This document shows positions 42,401 through 53,500 of a DNA stretch of 64,000 nt, in pieces. Position numbers and translations under genes: made by a program. Source of the DNA: Bugula neritina (Eukaryota; Bryozoa; Gymnolaemata; Cheilostomatida; Bugulidae); the NCBI GenBank assembly GCA_964035545.1, contig OZ037768.1, positions 20,706,700 through 20,770,699 on the forward strand. Reading direction: 5' to 3'. The notes beneath the pieces were generated by a model that was not told the origin of the DNA, did no database searches, and was given only the letters and a program-made list of their open reading frames with translations. Position 1 is the first letter of the stretch, and every line of letters starts with the position of its first letter.

Positions 42401-43227
42401 ATTTATTTCTATTCAATAAGTGTATCAGAATTTGTGGCTTTATATATTATATGTATGGCCATAAGTTGTATTGTTGTAGCTATACTAAGATAGTGGTGAA
42501 GGGAATGACAAGAGCGGAGATGATATTGAAGGTAGTTATGTCCCCCCACGACCCCTACCAGGGCTTTGTGGACAACTGCATCAAACTACTCAGTGATACT
42601 GACTTTACTGAGTTCCAGAAAATTCTTGACATGAAGGTAAGGGGGGGGTCTTCGCGTCCTCGTACTGAGTACTAGGGCTATTTTAAACATATAAGTGAGG
42701 GGTAAGTAAACAGAAAGTAAAGGGTAAGTGTTAGTTATCTCCACTAGTATTTGCACATTGTGGCCACTCAACATAACTTTAATTTAGTTGTATGCAGAAT
42801 GTGGAAGTTTTGCTTTTCATTTTATAATACACATCCCGCAGCTTCTAATGTAGTATTAATACTACTGGCCAAAGGTAAACAATTGGGAACTATTAATTGC
42901 TAATAATGAAGTTTATTTCCATATTTAGTTTGATTTATACCATGTTATTGTGGCTAGCTTTAGTTGTGTAGTAGTAGAGTGTTACCTATTGCTCTACAAC
43001 ACACTCTAGTATGCTAATCACTTACACCTGGTGATGAGTATTAGTTTATGCTGCAGGGACTGAAGAGAGGGGAGCAGGCATGTCTTATGGAGATGTTCAA
43101 AGCTCGCTCTCCTCATAACGTGGCTTCTGCTGCCTCTGCCAACTCAGGTGGCTCAGCCAATCAGAACGTAGAACATGACACGAGCAGAATCAGGAAGTTG
43201 GAGCGACTCATTAGAAATAGGATGTAA
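33921..43227 (+). CDS. VPS53: VPS53, GARP/EARP tethering-complex subunit, complete
   Basis: Subunit of the GARP complex (endosome-to-trans-Golgi retrograde tethering) and of EARP (endocytic recycling); cytosolic, membrane-associated. Eighteen coding exons: 33921-34019, 34442-34572, 34691-34844, 35048-35163, 35452-35574, 35711-35789, 35960-36103, 36633-36779, 37147-37275, 37631-37842, 38304-38466, 39212-39291, 39593-39826, 40015-40093, 40599-40747, 41356-41511, 42480-42636, 43057-43227. All phases join, giving 840 codons plus stop, close to the human length (832). Landmarks: [106 protein letters not shown], and a basic end [13 protein letters not shown]. The N-terminal third is the coiled-coil Vps53_N region. 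An in-frame ATG at 33894 would add nine residues. Introns carry several tandem arrays and two SINE-like elements. No sign of inactivation. Confidence 0.97.
36108..36600. repeat. 21-bp minisatellite filling VPS53 intron 7
   Basis: About 23 units of the form TCTACAATACTACTACTCTA, with variants TTTCTACAGTATTACTACTC and TCTACGGTATTACTACTCGG. A three-unit block is itself repeated (36290-36375 and 36440-36510 are nearly identical). Each TTTCTACAG variant reads as a splice-acceptor consensus on the sense strand. Confidence 0.95.
36768..37135 (+). repeat. Tandem array of splice-donor-containing units in VPS53 intron 8
   Basis: Nine or so degenerate units of 35-42 bp. Each contains GTAAGTTAC (or GTAAGTTTG, GTAAGTCAC), then CATGTATATAATATAATC. 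Several also include the bases of the exon end (AACCAGAGATG in exon 8; AACCAAAGATG and AACCAGAGAAG in the array). Confidence 0.9.
38015..38110 (-). repeat. tRNA-derived SINE-like element in VPS53 intron 10
   Basis: On the minus strand a polymerase III A-box-like TGGTGTAATGATTGG (near 38057-38071) is followed by a perfect B-box GGTTCGAATCC (38043-38033). The 5' acceptor stem and a pairing 3' stem are missing, so it is not a working tRNA gene. Confidence 0.6.
39356..39432. repeat. (AT)n microsatellite in VPS53 intron 12
   Basis: About 75 bp of uninterrupted TA dinucleotides. Confidence 0.97.
39907..39975. repeat. 29-bp tandem repeat in VPS53 intron 13
   Basis: Two exact copies of a unit beginning ACTAGTGTACTAGTTAACTG plus a partial third copy, just upstream of exon 14. 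Confidence 0.85.
40150..40596. repeat. Degenerate minisatellite in VPS53 intron 14
   Basis: Repeated variants of CTATAAACTCTACTATATACT separated by TATATTATACTG-type spacers. The array runs right up to the acceptor of exon 15 at 40599. Confidence 0.7.
40879..41090. repeat. SINE-like element with two opposed tRNA-like ends, VPS53 intron 15
   Basis: The left end on the plus strand has TAGCCTAATGG, a good A box (40885-40895), and GGTTTATAGTC, a poor B box. The right end on the minus strand reads CCATGGTCTAAGGG followed by AGTTCAAATCT, again A-box then B-box order. The middle matches 797-895. Confidence 0.5.
41560..41685. repeat. About 55-bp tandem repeat in VPS53 intron 16
   Basis: Three units of ATATATACTCTCTTATATTG followed by ATATATAATAGTAACTCTA, with small changes. 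Confidence 0.85.
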
Positions 43228-44977
43228 TGAAGCTTCATTTAATTTGGTGTTTGCTATTTTTCATAAAAAATTATTTTTCAGTCTTGTGTATTTATTGTCT
43301 GATCTATTGGGTCACCTTATTTTATAAAGTCAGCGTATAGTTTGACGTGAATATTAAAATTTTTCTGATGATTTTTAGCATATGCTTTTATTGCATAATT
43401 TAGGAGTTACTTGTTTGACTTAACGCGGGGTTGATGGTGCAGTAAAATATCTATCGTATTATAGGAGTACAAAATGTCCAAAAGAAATGTCATTTGCCTG
43501 TATATAATATTATATTCATGTTTAGTTTTTGCCTTCGAAATCTATTTTATAATGTATGGGCAGAGTTTTATGTTATCTTGTCTTGTGTTATCTAATGGCG
43601 CAAAAAAGGTTTTTTATCCGATTTGTGAGAATATTCCAGTCTTTAAGCACCTAATTATTTAAATTTTCTAATCTATTTCCCCCATTCATTACAAAAAAGT
43701 AACAAAAATATTTTTTAAATTGACCAACTCTGTAAATGTTTAGAATAATAATTGTTTAAGTAAGTATAAGAAACTAGGCATATGTGGTGCTGTAGATGTA
43801 GCATATATATATCATAATAAAATGTCTCTTAATGTAAAAATTCATTTTTTAAAAACTAATGTAGCCTATTCAACTCCCTCACAACACCTTTCTGCTAGAT
43901 AGCAAAGTAGAGCTGATGCACCTTTTGAAACGATAGACAATAAAAAATAAATGGTGCAGCTATTAAAATTTATGAGCAAAGTATTCAGAAGATGTTTCTT
44001 TAAAATTTTCCTATGCAGATTCTGTCACTCCATGTATTTTGTTGCATCATGCAGGAATATTTCCAAAAACAGTAACAAACACTTGGGTTGGCAAACAGGA
44101 AAGCAAAGCCTGTGCTGAATATTGTTTCTTTGTTTTAGTTACATAACTTTAGCTGCATGCTTGTTATATGCTATTCACTTGGAAATATATTAGCTATATC
44201 AACTTCGAAAAGGAACATGGCTGAATGGACAGCTGTTGAACCAGTAGCTGTCTTTGAGCATATGCTTTTGTACATCGCTGACTTTATATAATGGCTGTAG
44301 GCAGCAGCATGATAGACACAATGTTGATTTTACTGGTGAAATGAGTTATTAATTATAAAATAAAAACAAACGGTTTAAAGGCCTGAGTGTTGTTTCAATA
44401 GATTCAATATTTATGCTGACTGCACAACGTTTTCATTTCAAATACTAAAATTTTAACATTGCATTGTTAACTCAATCTCCTTGACCAGAGCAATATTTGC
44501 ACTGCTTGTAATAATAATAGACATTTGATCACAACAGTTACTAAGTTTGTATCTCATGACTAACTTAGTTCTTTTATATTCTATCAAATAGTTTGTTGAA
44601 TGTTTTATTTCAATGTTTGAATGCTGCATAAACACTGGAGACGTTGCATAAAGTCTATATTAGGTCTACCTAAAATGCCCTTGCAACAATACAAGCAGTG
44701 TTAAAAACATAGAAATATATGAGTTTGCAGGTAATTTTTAAATCTAGAGGCATAAATAAATGGTACAGTATGAAATATTTTATTGATGAAATGACAAAGA
44801 ATAATGCCAATGCATAAATTAGTATGATGGTGTACGACTGATATTTGCATAATTGTTGAGATTGTTGCATCTACAGTGTGTCTTTCTTAGCATAGTCAGT
44901 TTTGAAGGCTTTTTAGATACAAAAAGCTATTATTGTTTTTATATAATTGGTTAAAAAAGAAAAGCGTTGAAGCCTGC
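43228..44977. other. Spacer between VPS53 and membrane gene copy 2, partly duplicated downstream
   Basis: No gene seen. It follows the VPS53 stop and should hold its 3' UTR; an AATAAA at 43816-43821 is a possible, distant polyadenylation signal. The part from about 44150 to 44977 recurs at 48519-49330 in the same orientation. Confidence 0.5.
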
Positions 44978-45913
44978 CTACCATCTTGTTTGGATGATTA
45001 TGAATACAGACAATATCATCATACAAGGAACAATAACACTGAGTAAGCTAATGTTCAACATGAAGTCTTCAATGTCGTCGTGATAAATATCGATAAGTTT
45101 CAGAGATATCGCCATAGACATTCCTGTTAAACCAATCGAACAGCAAGAAAGAAACAGAGTGAGAAAAAACAAGCAGTATATGCCCAGTGTTGCCTTTACA
45201 CAGTAACCAGATTCCCAAGCTGGGCGCTTTGAAAACAGGACGTTATTTCTGCTTAACTTGGTGATTATTTGCATCATTAATAAACAGTGTCTCAGAAATG
45301 TAACTGCAAATGCAATACAAGAGTTTACAACTCCAGCAGTCTCTTGTAAGTCTTGAACAGCATCAACTGATTGAAAAGCTATCAATACTTTAATCAAAGC
45401 GATCACTCCATCTTCGGTCAAAATCACAGATATGTTGTTTGCTCGACTCCAATATTTTGTTTTCTCTCGATATTTAATGATTTCCTCATCTGTAAGGCTT
45501 TTGTTGGTACAGCAGCCAGCTATTTTGATGAGACTGTACAGTGGCAAGGAAATCTCACTCAAAATAATGACCCCACTTGTGATAATCAACACAAACCAGA
45601 TGTCTATGTAGACCTGAATATTCTGTTTGTCTGTCACTGTGTCCACAAAACTCTTGTACCCAAACACGTCTGCTATGAAGTCAACTGAACTGAATACTAA
45701 TGCTGCCACAAAGGTGAAGGTCTCCCATTTAATACAGCATTTTTTTGTGGCCGGGCAGTTACATATGACCAGCTCCACTGAAGTCTCACCAAGGTCTTTC
45801 GAAGCATCGAAACAGCAGGCAATGTTTGCCAAAGCGTCAGCCATGAGATATGCTGTCGGCCTACCTATAGCAATTAGAAAAGAAGTTACTAGCCTGCTTT
45901 TCACTAGAAGCAT
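44978..45913 (-). CDS. Multi-pass membrane protein, possibly TMEM26-like (copy 2)
   Basis: Intronless ORF of 311 residues, inverted relative to copy 1 at 6978-7940. The six hydrophobic segments, the Cys motif (VICNCPATKKCC) and the loop YREKTKYWSRANN are kept. Substitutions are concentrated in the short cytosolic or lumenal loop after the third helix and before the last helix, which fits selection on the helices. An in-frame stop 24 bp upstream supports the chosen ATG (MLLVKSRLVTSF). A decayed third copy of the 3' third lies at 49325-49577. The TMEM26 link is a remembered pattern, not a search result; function unknown. Confidence 0.8.
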   Translation of the reverse strand: MLLVKSRLVTSFLIAIGRPTAYLMADALANIACCFDASKDLGETSVELVICNCPATKKCCIKWETFTFVAALVFSSVDFIADVFGYKSFVDTVTDKQNIQVYIDIWFVLIITSGVIILSEISLPLYSLIKIAGCCTNKSLTDEEIIKYREKTKYWSRANNISVILTEDGVIALIKVLIAFQSVDAVQDLQETAGVVNSCIAFAVTFLRHCLLMMQIITKLSRNNVLFSKRPAWESGYCVKATLGIYCLFFLTLFLSCCSIGLTGMSMAISLKLIDIYHDDIEDFMLNISLLSVIVPCMMILSVFIIIQTRW

Positions 45914-47989
45914 AAACTCGCATGTAGTATTAGTCTAAAGTTGGTTGTTATATCACCATAAAGGCCTAGTTTCAGGCTCGTGAGAATCACACGAAATTGT
46001 TTATTTGACACGAAAACGCAAACATATATGATCAAATTTGAGGGAATTCAAACGAAATCGTCTTTGTTGGGTGCACCCAACAAAAGATGATTTCATTTGA
46101 ATTGTTTCAAATTTGATCGTACCTTTATGTTTCGTGTCAAACAAACGATTTTGTGTGACCAGGCCTCAAGTCAAACTTTGTTAAATTTTGTGGTAAACAT
46201 AATTTTTCGAAGATCTGTCATTTAAAAACAAACCACATTTCAAATAGCACTATTTCAATTTCTTGTTTGACTTTATAAACTAAACATAAATTGAATATTA
46301 TGAAAATAAAAATAAATATATTAAATGCATATGCTAATTCAGAATAAAAGAACTGAGTAAATGTTTCTGGCGAACAATCAGTTTTGAAACTGCAATAAAA
46401 CATATTTAAAGACCTATCAAATAGAAATTCAATGCCTGTTATTTATGGAGCTCTACAATCTCATTTCATCAAAATATAGCATAATATCTAATAGTAAAGT
46501 TTAACTTTTATTATAGAAATAAATTTTAATCGTAGACAGGCATTGTGTGACATTACATACCAACACTCTACTTATATGACCTAAAATACTTGAAGTAACT
46601 CAATGTCTCGAGAACATGAATCAAATACTTATACTGTGAAATGAATGCTCCTTCAGTCATTTGTTCAAATTTTGCACAGATATTTATAGTAAATCTGCAC
46701 AGCTGAATATTTTACCAACAGAAATGATGCCACTGGAATTGGAACTTACAAACTAGCGACTAGAACTAGGACTAACATTTCTGACACTCTGATATCCATT
46801 AACTTTTCAACATATTGTTGGCATCTGATAATAAAAAAATTTCAGTTAGTTTTGAAAATGCATTGTATAGGTACTACCTTGAGCCTATTACTATGAATAT
46901 ATATTATACTTGCGTGTGAAATTATTATATTACATTATATTATTATTATATTATATTAGCTTACCTTTTTCCTGTTACACTCTCTTATAGAAGATGAATT
47001 GTCTTATATCAAAATGTAACATGAAATAAATTGGCCATGCAATCAGTATCAAGTGCTCTTTCAATATAAGAGTATAGAATGCAGTGGTTGTATATTAAGC
47101 AGAGAATTTAGATCTAGCTCTGAATACAAAAGACTTTATTGTCCCCATTGAAATGTGAACTAATGAAGCAGAAGAAGAATTTTGTAGAAAATAATACATT
47201 ATATGTGGTTTATTAATTTTCAGCAACAAAAACTAAGTTTATATGTTTTATTATATATCCATTTTATTAAGCAGACCTCTAAATATCCGTAATGCTTTTA
47301 ATGCAAGCTGTTGTATTTTCATGCAAAATCAGTAAACTTTATATTTCAATTCAAGCATAATGTAAGTGTTTGCCAACATGTCATAATATACAAGATTTGT
47401 CTTCTCCTTACAGAACATTGGGCTTAGCACATAACTTGATTTTCTCTACCTTAAATCAGCCACAGTTATTGCTTTGTGGTAGCCATGCTGAAAGGGTGTG
47501 TATGTGATAATATAACAAGACAGGGAATCATGTCTACTGAGCTTATATTCTAATAAATTATATTAATTATAATGCGGGTGGTCTTTAATAATATAAACTA
47601 TAGTTGTATTGGTATTGTTCAAAAGCTGCTTTCTTTTGTTATGAATTTTTGTGTCATCAGCTATTTTTGCTTTCAGTTTAGCTTTTCTATATTTGCCTCA
47701 CTTACTTTTCTGTTTCATTTTCTGTTAGTCAGCAAGAATAGCTTCAATTTTGTATTTCTTATGAAAAAGAACATATAAACTTATAGACTATCTCAAAGAG
47801 TAAAAGCCTAAAACTCCCAAGTGGGTTATAATTGGTATGTATTTATTATTATATATTATTATTCATTTTCTTTGAATTTTTCTTACTGTACATTTTGTCA
47901 TTATTATTTATATTTTCCGTTTCAGGTTACAATAACTCTTATAATGTTTTCGAATAAACTAATTGAATTAGTACCATAACAGAACCCTT
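45914..47989. other. Spacer upstream of membrane gene copy 2
   Basis: AT-rich; contains the palindromic MITE at 45962-46168 and a TTATATTA microsatellite at 46921-46960. No coding exon was recognised. Confidence 0.5.
45962..46168. mobile_element. Foldback MITE with a perfect 20-bp centre
   Basis: Two arms of about 100 bp are imperfect inverted repeats: AGGCCTAGTTTC..CACACGAAATTGTTT on the left, with its inverse ending AGGCCT on the right. They meet at TTGTTGGGTGCACCCAACAA (46064-46083), a perfect palindrome. There is no coding capacity. The near edge is about 50 bp from the start codon of the minus-strand membrane gene. The target duplication is unclear. Confidence 0.8.
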
Positions 47990-48425
47990 CTCATATTGCC
48001 CATACCTGCACACTAGTCTGCTGCATCTTCTTTAAACCCGAGTTGATCTCCTAAACAACGTTTAATAAAAATTTCAGTTGAAAACTTTCGAGTAATTATA
48101 TAACCAGGAATTATATAACGGGTTTAAAAATAGCCACATAATATAACATAACAACTTTTGTTTAGACTTATGAGCACTATAATAATCATGGCCAAATTAT
48201 CTTGACAAAATTATTTATAAATTAATATTGTAATATTTCATCAGTAAAGAGATTGCTTGTAAATTTTATGTTACAATAAGTATACAATTCATAATGAAAT
48301 GGAGTTAGTACAAGAAATGCCAATTCAGCTTTTATGACAAATTTAGTTATTATTTTTCTCAGCAAATATGTAGATTTTTAACATTTTAGTATATGCTAGC
48401 TGATGAAGTCATATTAAATCATGCT
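47990..48425 (+). repeat. Segmental duplication block X, copy 1
   Basis: Matches 49610-50060 in order: GCATCTTCTTTAAACC, TTTTATGTTACAAT, CAGCTTTTATG, GTAGATTTTTAACAT and AAATCATGCTG. Confidence 0.75.
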
Positions 48426-48459
48426 GCCCTAATTGACATCTGTTGATGAGCATTATGCT

Positions 48460-48510
48460 GCAGGGACTAAAGAGAGCTGCACGAACAGGCTTGTCTCTCT
48501 CTTCATCATG
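48460..48510 (+). pseudogene. Relic of VPS53 last exon
   Basis: ATGCTGCAGGGACTAAAGAG (48453 on) aligns with the acceptor and first codons of VPS53 exon 18 at 43049-43068. The match then frays (GCTGCACGAACAGGCTTGTC against GGGGAGCAGGCATGTCTTAT). Confidence 0.6.
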
Positions 48511-49324
48511 TACAACTTTAACTGCATGTTACATGCCCACTTGAAAATTGTAAAGTTCTATTGTCTATGAAAAGGAACATGACTGGATAGACGCTGACTT
48601 TATATAATGGCTGTAGGCAGCTGCATGGTAGACACAATGTTGACTTTACTAATAGAATCAGGAATTAATTAAATAAAAACAAACATTTAAAAGCCTGTGT
48701 GTTGCCTCAACAAATTCAATATTTATGCTGACTGCACAACCTCTTTTATTTTAAATACTAAAAGTTTAACATTGCATTGTTAACACAGTCTCTTTGACCC
48801 AGCAATATTAGCACTGCTTGTAGTACTAATAGATATTTGATCACAACAGTTGTTATAGTTTGTATCATATGACTATAGTTCCTTGTTCTTTTATATTTTA
48901 ATAGCTGATTGTTGTTTGAATGCTGGGTAAACACTATAGAGTATAGACCATCCACACTCTATAGGCCTACTTATTAAAATGTCTTGTAATAATAATGTAA
49001 CAAACAAGCAAAGTTTAAAGCAGAGATGTGTGCTCGCTGTGACTTTGCAAGCAGTTATGAAAATTGTTTTTAAAACTAGGGGCATAATTAAGGAATTGAA
49101 ATTATAATAAACAAATGCTAGTATATGGAGTATTTTATTGATGAAATGACCATGCAGGAATCAAACCCATGCACAAGTATAATTAAGTATAATTGTTGAT
49201 AATGCTGCATTTACGGTGTGTCTTACTCAGCTCAGCCAATTTTAAAAGAGTTTTAGATAAAAAAAAGTTATTTTTACTTTTAGACTCAATTTAGAAGAAA
49301 GCAATTAAAAAAATCAAAGTGTTT

Positions 49325-49577
49325 AAGCCTGCTTACCATCTTGTTTGAATGATAATAAATACAGGCCATATTATAATGCAAGGTACAATAACACAGAGTA
49401 AGGTAATGTTCAGCATGAAGTCTTCTTGATGGACGACAATCAGTTTCAAATATATCCCCATAAACATCACTGTTAAACCAATCGAACAGCAAGAAAAGAA
49501 CAGAGTGAAAAAAAAACAAAAAGTATGTTCCCTGCGTTGTCTTTTTACAGGAACTAGGTTCCCAAGCTGGGCGCTTC
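49325..49577 (-). pseudogene. Truncated, frameshifted third copy of the membrane-protein gene
   Basis: Aligns with about the last 85 codons of copy 2 (44990-45250), including the TGGTTTAACAGTGATGTTTA region and the codons for the Cys-Cys-Ser-Ile helix. Small deletions break the frame and similarity stops abruptly after the CCCAAGCTGGGCGCTT segment. Some codons match copy 1 better than copy 2. Confidence 0.85.
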
Positions 49578-49609
49578 CAAAACTTAATTTTGTCTTTAAT
49601 AACAGTATA

Positions 49610-50060
49610 GACTATTCTGCAGCATCTTCTTTAAACCAGGGTTGCTATCTACACATGTTTATTGTTATGATTTTGAATTATAATTCTTCAAGGAATTACG
49701 GAATCCGGAACTTATTAATTGCTATGTTTTTGCTTTTGTTTATACTATGCAGTAACAATTTCAAATGCTTTTTTATAAAATTATTTTTTCTGTAAATTAT
49801 TAAAAAATGGGTAGTTTCATCAACATGTTAATATTGTATCGGTAAACAAATTCTTTGTATTTTATGTTACAATTATTATAAAATCTATAACGCAAATTGA
49901 ATAGTTCCAAAAATAAATGAGAACTTTTACTACCTACTCAGCTTTTATGCCAAGACTATTTACTATCAATTCTGTCTTAGCAAATTTGTAGATTTTTAAC
50001 ATGTTGTAAGTGTAGTTGATGAAATTACATCAAATCATGCTGTTCAAACTGGCAGCCTGC
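49610..50060 (+). repeat. Segmental duplication block X, copy 2
   Basis: Second copy of 47990-48425, moderately diverged, with the same orientation. Confidence 0.75.
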
Positions 50061-50238
50061 CATGATCTAGGTGTTAGCACCATTCAAATTATCAAAAGCA
50101 CTTTTGACTTGTATGCATCTTTCCTATGCACTACTAACATTAAGTACCTAAAGTGAAGCTTAGTACAAAGTTTGTATATCAGCATGTCATGAATTAAGGC
50201 TACAAAACGAATTATACTATGTAATTATTAGTCCACAC

Positions 50239-50244
50239 TTTATT
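50239..50244 (-). terminator. Possible polyadenylation signal of the Kunitz gene
   Basis: AATAAA on the minus strand, about 315 nt after the stop codon. In AT-rich DNA this motif is common, so support is weak. Confidence 0.25.
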
Positions 50245-50559
50245 GCATTCAGCATTACCCATAATACTATGTTATTATCAAAATAAAAAAAGGTATTTTA
50301 TGATTTAAGATCACAAATTTCAATCTATATATAAATGGTTGAATTTAAAAGAATAAGTTTGAAAGCTACACTATATATATGCGCACTTGACTGTATTGTT
50401 TCTATTAAAATATGCTATATATTCACTATAGGGAGTCAAATATTTGTGATAAATATGACAAAACAAGCAATATTTATATTTTGTAAATGTTTCAAAGTGG
50501 TGTTACTATAGAAAACGTATTTTTAGAAAGTTTCATTTGCTATTAAATCTTTCAACTCT

Positions 50560-53500
50560 TTAGTCCACACATTTCTTTACGCACCATTTTTGGGCCCTAC
50601 AAAACACCACATCAATATGTCAGTTTTTAGAGTCAGCATAAGTTACTATGAAATGAACTGCAATCAGCTGCTTATACACACTATTGCTGATCTGTCAAAA
50701 TGTCAACATGAAAAGATGAACAGCTTGAGAAGTAGATCACAATTAATGTAGAGAGCGCAAAAAATCAAAATGAGGCTGTAAAATTCTCACCTAAACCCAA
50801 CTGCAGGTCTGCCCTTACAGAACAATACACTCTGTCTACTGCATGTGTTGCTGTTAGAATCATATAGCCAGATGGACTTCTTAGAAGAACAAGCCGGTTG
50901 TGTTTGGCTGAATTTTCCACATTTCTTTGGCTTTGGTTTAACATCTTCATAACAACTTTGTCTACAGGCTTCCCTAGAACTAAAAAATATATGAATTAAT
51001 ATTTTCAAATCACACACACACACACGCGCACACGCGCACACGCGCACACGCGCACACGCGCACTTGCGCACTATAATAAATCCACTCAATAAGTAATTTA
51101 CCTGAATCTGTTGGCATTTCCATTGCACCCTCCATAGGTGAACTCAACACAAACTCCACGCTGGTACCCCCAAGATGAAATTGATGCAAAACAAGGACCA
51201 CGGACTAAAGGCAAGTTACACGTATTTTCTGGTTCTACTCCAAGGCATATAGACTCACATTCTTCTTTGGTGCTACACATGTTCCAAATGGTTGATAGTA
51301 ACTAATGGTTGTGTAATATACAGTGCTCCCTCCGTATCTCACTAAACTACGTATCTCACTAAGCTGCGGGTCCCAAAATCTCGGTAACATATTAGAATAC
51401 CAGATTTAACTCACGGATTAATTAAATTCGGCCATTTGGCCTCTATACACACATGCATAAGCTACAAAACAAGAGGGTGGGGGGTGTTCAAGCCCTTCTC
51501 CTGACCTATAGAATTTTGTGAGAAATGGAGCCGTGAGATATGGAGGGAGCACTGCATTATGTATGTAACTGTATAATACTAGGATACTAAAGTTGTGGGG
51601 TTTACATCTACAACTTACTATAAGCCCGTTTATGTGCTGGCATCTAGTTTATATTATTATAAGATATCAAGTAAAACTTAGGCAACTTTTATTTTATGTG
51701 GGGAAACAGCAGTATCTCTATAATTATTGAGAAATACGGCTTTTAAAAGTAGCTTACTAATACAATATTCTTTAAAGAATTATAAATGGTGCAAGAAATT
51801 ATTCATTGCACGCCCCAAATGGTCAGTTATTGGTTGAAAGATTATTTTTTATATAGTATCCTTGAACTGTCTATAACATAATTATATTTCTATTTTGACA
51901 TTGCTAATTAAAAACTAACAGGAGGAAAGAACTATTTTATCATTAAAAAATAATGTAATGATGGATATAATTTTAACCAATTGTTGATTGAGGATTTTCA
52001 ACCTTTCTCTGTATGCTTAAATAGAAAATATAGAAGAAAAAATTGGCTTCGTTACTAGTATGTCTATTATGACTGTTGACATTGAAAAGCGCTTTCTCAC
52101 CTGTGTACATAGTTGAAATGATTTACTAACAATGAGAGTACAACTTCTACCAAGTAAATCAATGTTCAAATATGACAAGAAATGTCTACCACTGAAAGTT
52201 AGCACTGCCTGCATCCAATCTCAGCTTTGAGTTTAAAAAATATAAACTAAGCCAAGAATAGCATTTTCTTGCTTATAAGACAATTAACATGATACATATA
52301 AGCATTCAGTAGTAAGCACATGGTAAATAAGCCCTAACTGGTAAGTACATGGTAAATAAGCCCTAACTAGTAAGCGCATGGTAAATAACCAATATCGGAA
52401 TTGTTAGCCAGTAAACTTACCTGAAACTGTTGTTGTTACCACCACAACCACCATATGAGAACTGATTACATGTGCCGGGCCATTGATGCCCCCACCTTGT
52501 GATGTTTCCTTGACATGGTCCAGAGTCTAGAGGCTGGCTACATGTGTTAACTTTAGTAGTGCTTGTCACTGCCACCGTTGTGGTTTGGGAAGGACACCGG
52601 CGTTCACATCTCTCTTTGGATCTGTTAGCATAGAAATAACAAAGTGCACACTAAGGATTGTGTTGCTTTTTAAATTAATTCAGCTCTATAAAACATTAAT
52701 TGATGAAAATTGTAAAATAATCACCTTTTTTAAAAAAAATAAAGAAAACTTTAATTTTCATGTCTATTTTCTGCAAATATTGTGTTAGAAATTAAACCTC
52801 ACAATGACTTGATCTTATTATCTTATCTCTAAGGTGTTTAATTTATATAATGCAACCATTTGACATCTCAATAATATGCAAATATTATTAAATTAATACA
52901 TGGACTATCATGATTATAATTCTTAAAATGCTTTTAGAACTTGTACTATACCCGAAATTGTTCTCATTGCCACCACAACCTCCGTATACAAACTGTTTGC
53001 AGACACCATTTTCACTTCCCCATCTCTGAAAGTTGGCTCTACAAGGTCCTGTGTCTAGAGGTTGCTCACATCTGTCTAGTTTGACAGGAAGTGGTGTTGT
53101 ACTGTTTGCTGTTATTATTGGCAGACATGACTTCTCGCATTCTTCTTTGGACCTGCAAAAGTTACGAGAGAGTTTAGAACCTGATTGAAATCCTACAGAA
53201 ATTATTACTTTAGAATAGCAATAAAACTATATGCCTCAAAATGTACATTTGGATTAATTGCTTATAGTTTAGCATGAGTGCTGAAAACTGTTTCATTCCA
53301 TTTTTAATTGTTTACTAATAAATATTCTTTTAAAAGCTATAAACAGCGTAATCGTTATACAAGTCATCAAGCCATCAATAGAAAAGTTGCTTCCTATAAC
53401 CCTGTTATAGTAACTAATAATCATCCACCCGTTTGCTTGCAGGTCGCTTACAAGTAAATATAAGTTTTCAGCTTTAGAATGTTGCTCTACAATGAGCACT

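Larger units (their letters stand above)
48436..49577 (+). repeat. Decayed segmental duplication of the VPS53 3' end and membrane gene 2
   Basis: In order it carries a relic of the start of VPS53 exon 18 (48460-48510), sequence matching 44150-44977, and the 3' third of the membrane gene. About 1 kb of the source (43130-44150) is missing. The block is flanked by two copies of block X. Confidence 0.8.

Noticed and set aside
46064-46083. Perfect palindrome as a replication origin or protein-binding operator
   Set aside because: It is the centre of a longer foldback element, which explains the symmetry.
53293-53499. Extra exon between Kunitz exons 17 and 18
   Set aside because: The open frame has no Kunitz cysteines and no phase-2 splice sites; exons 17 and 18 already join in phase.
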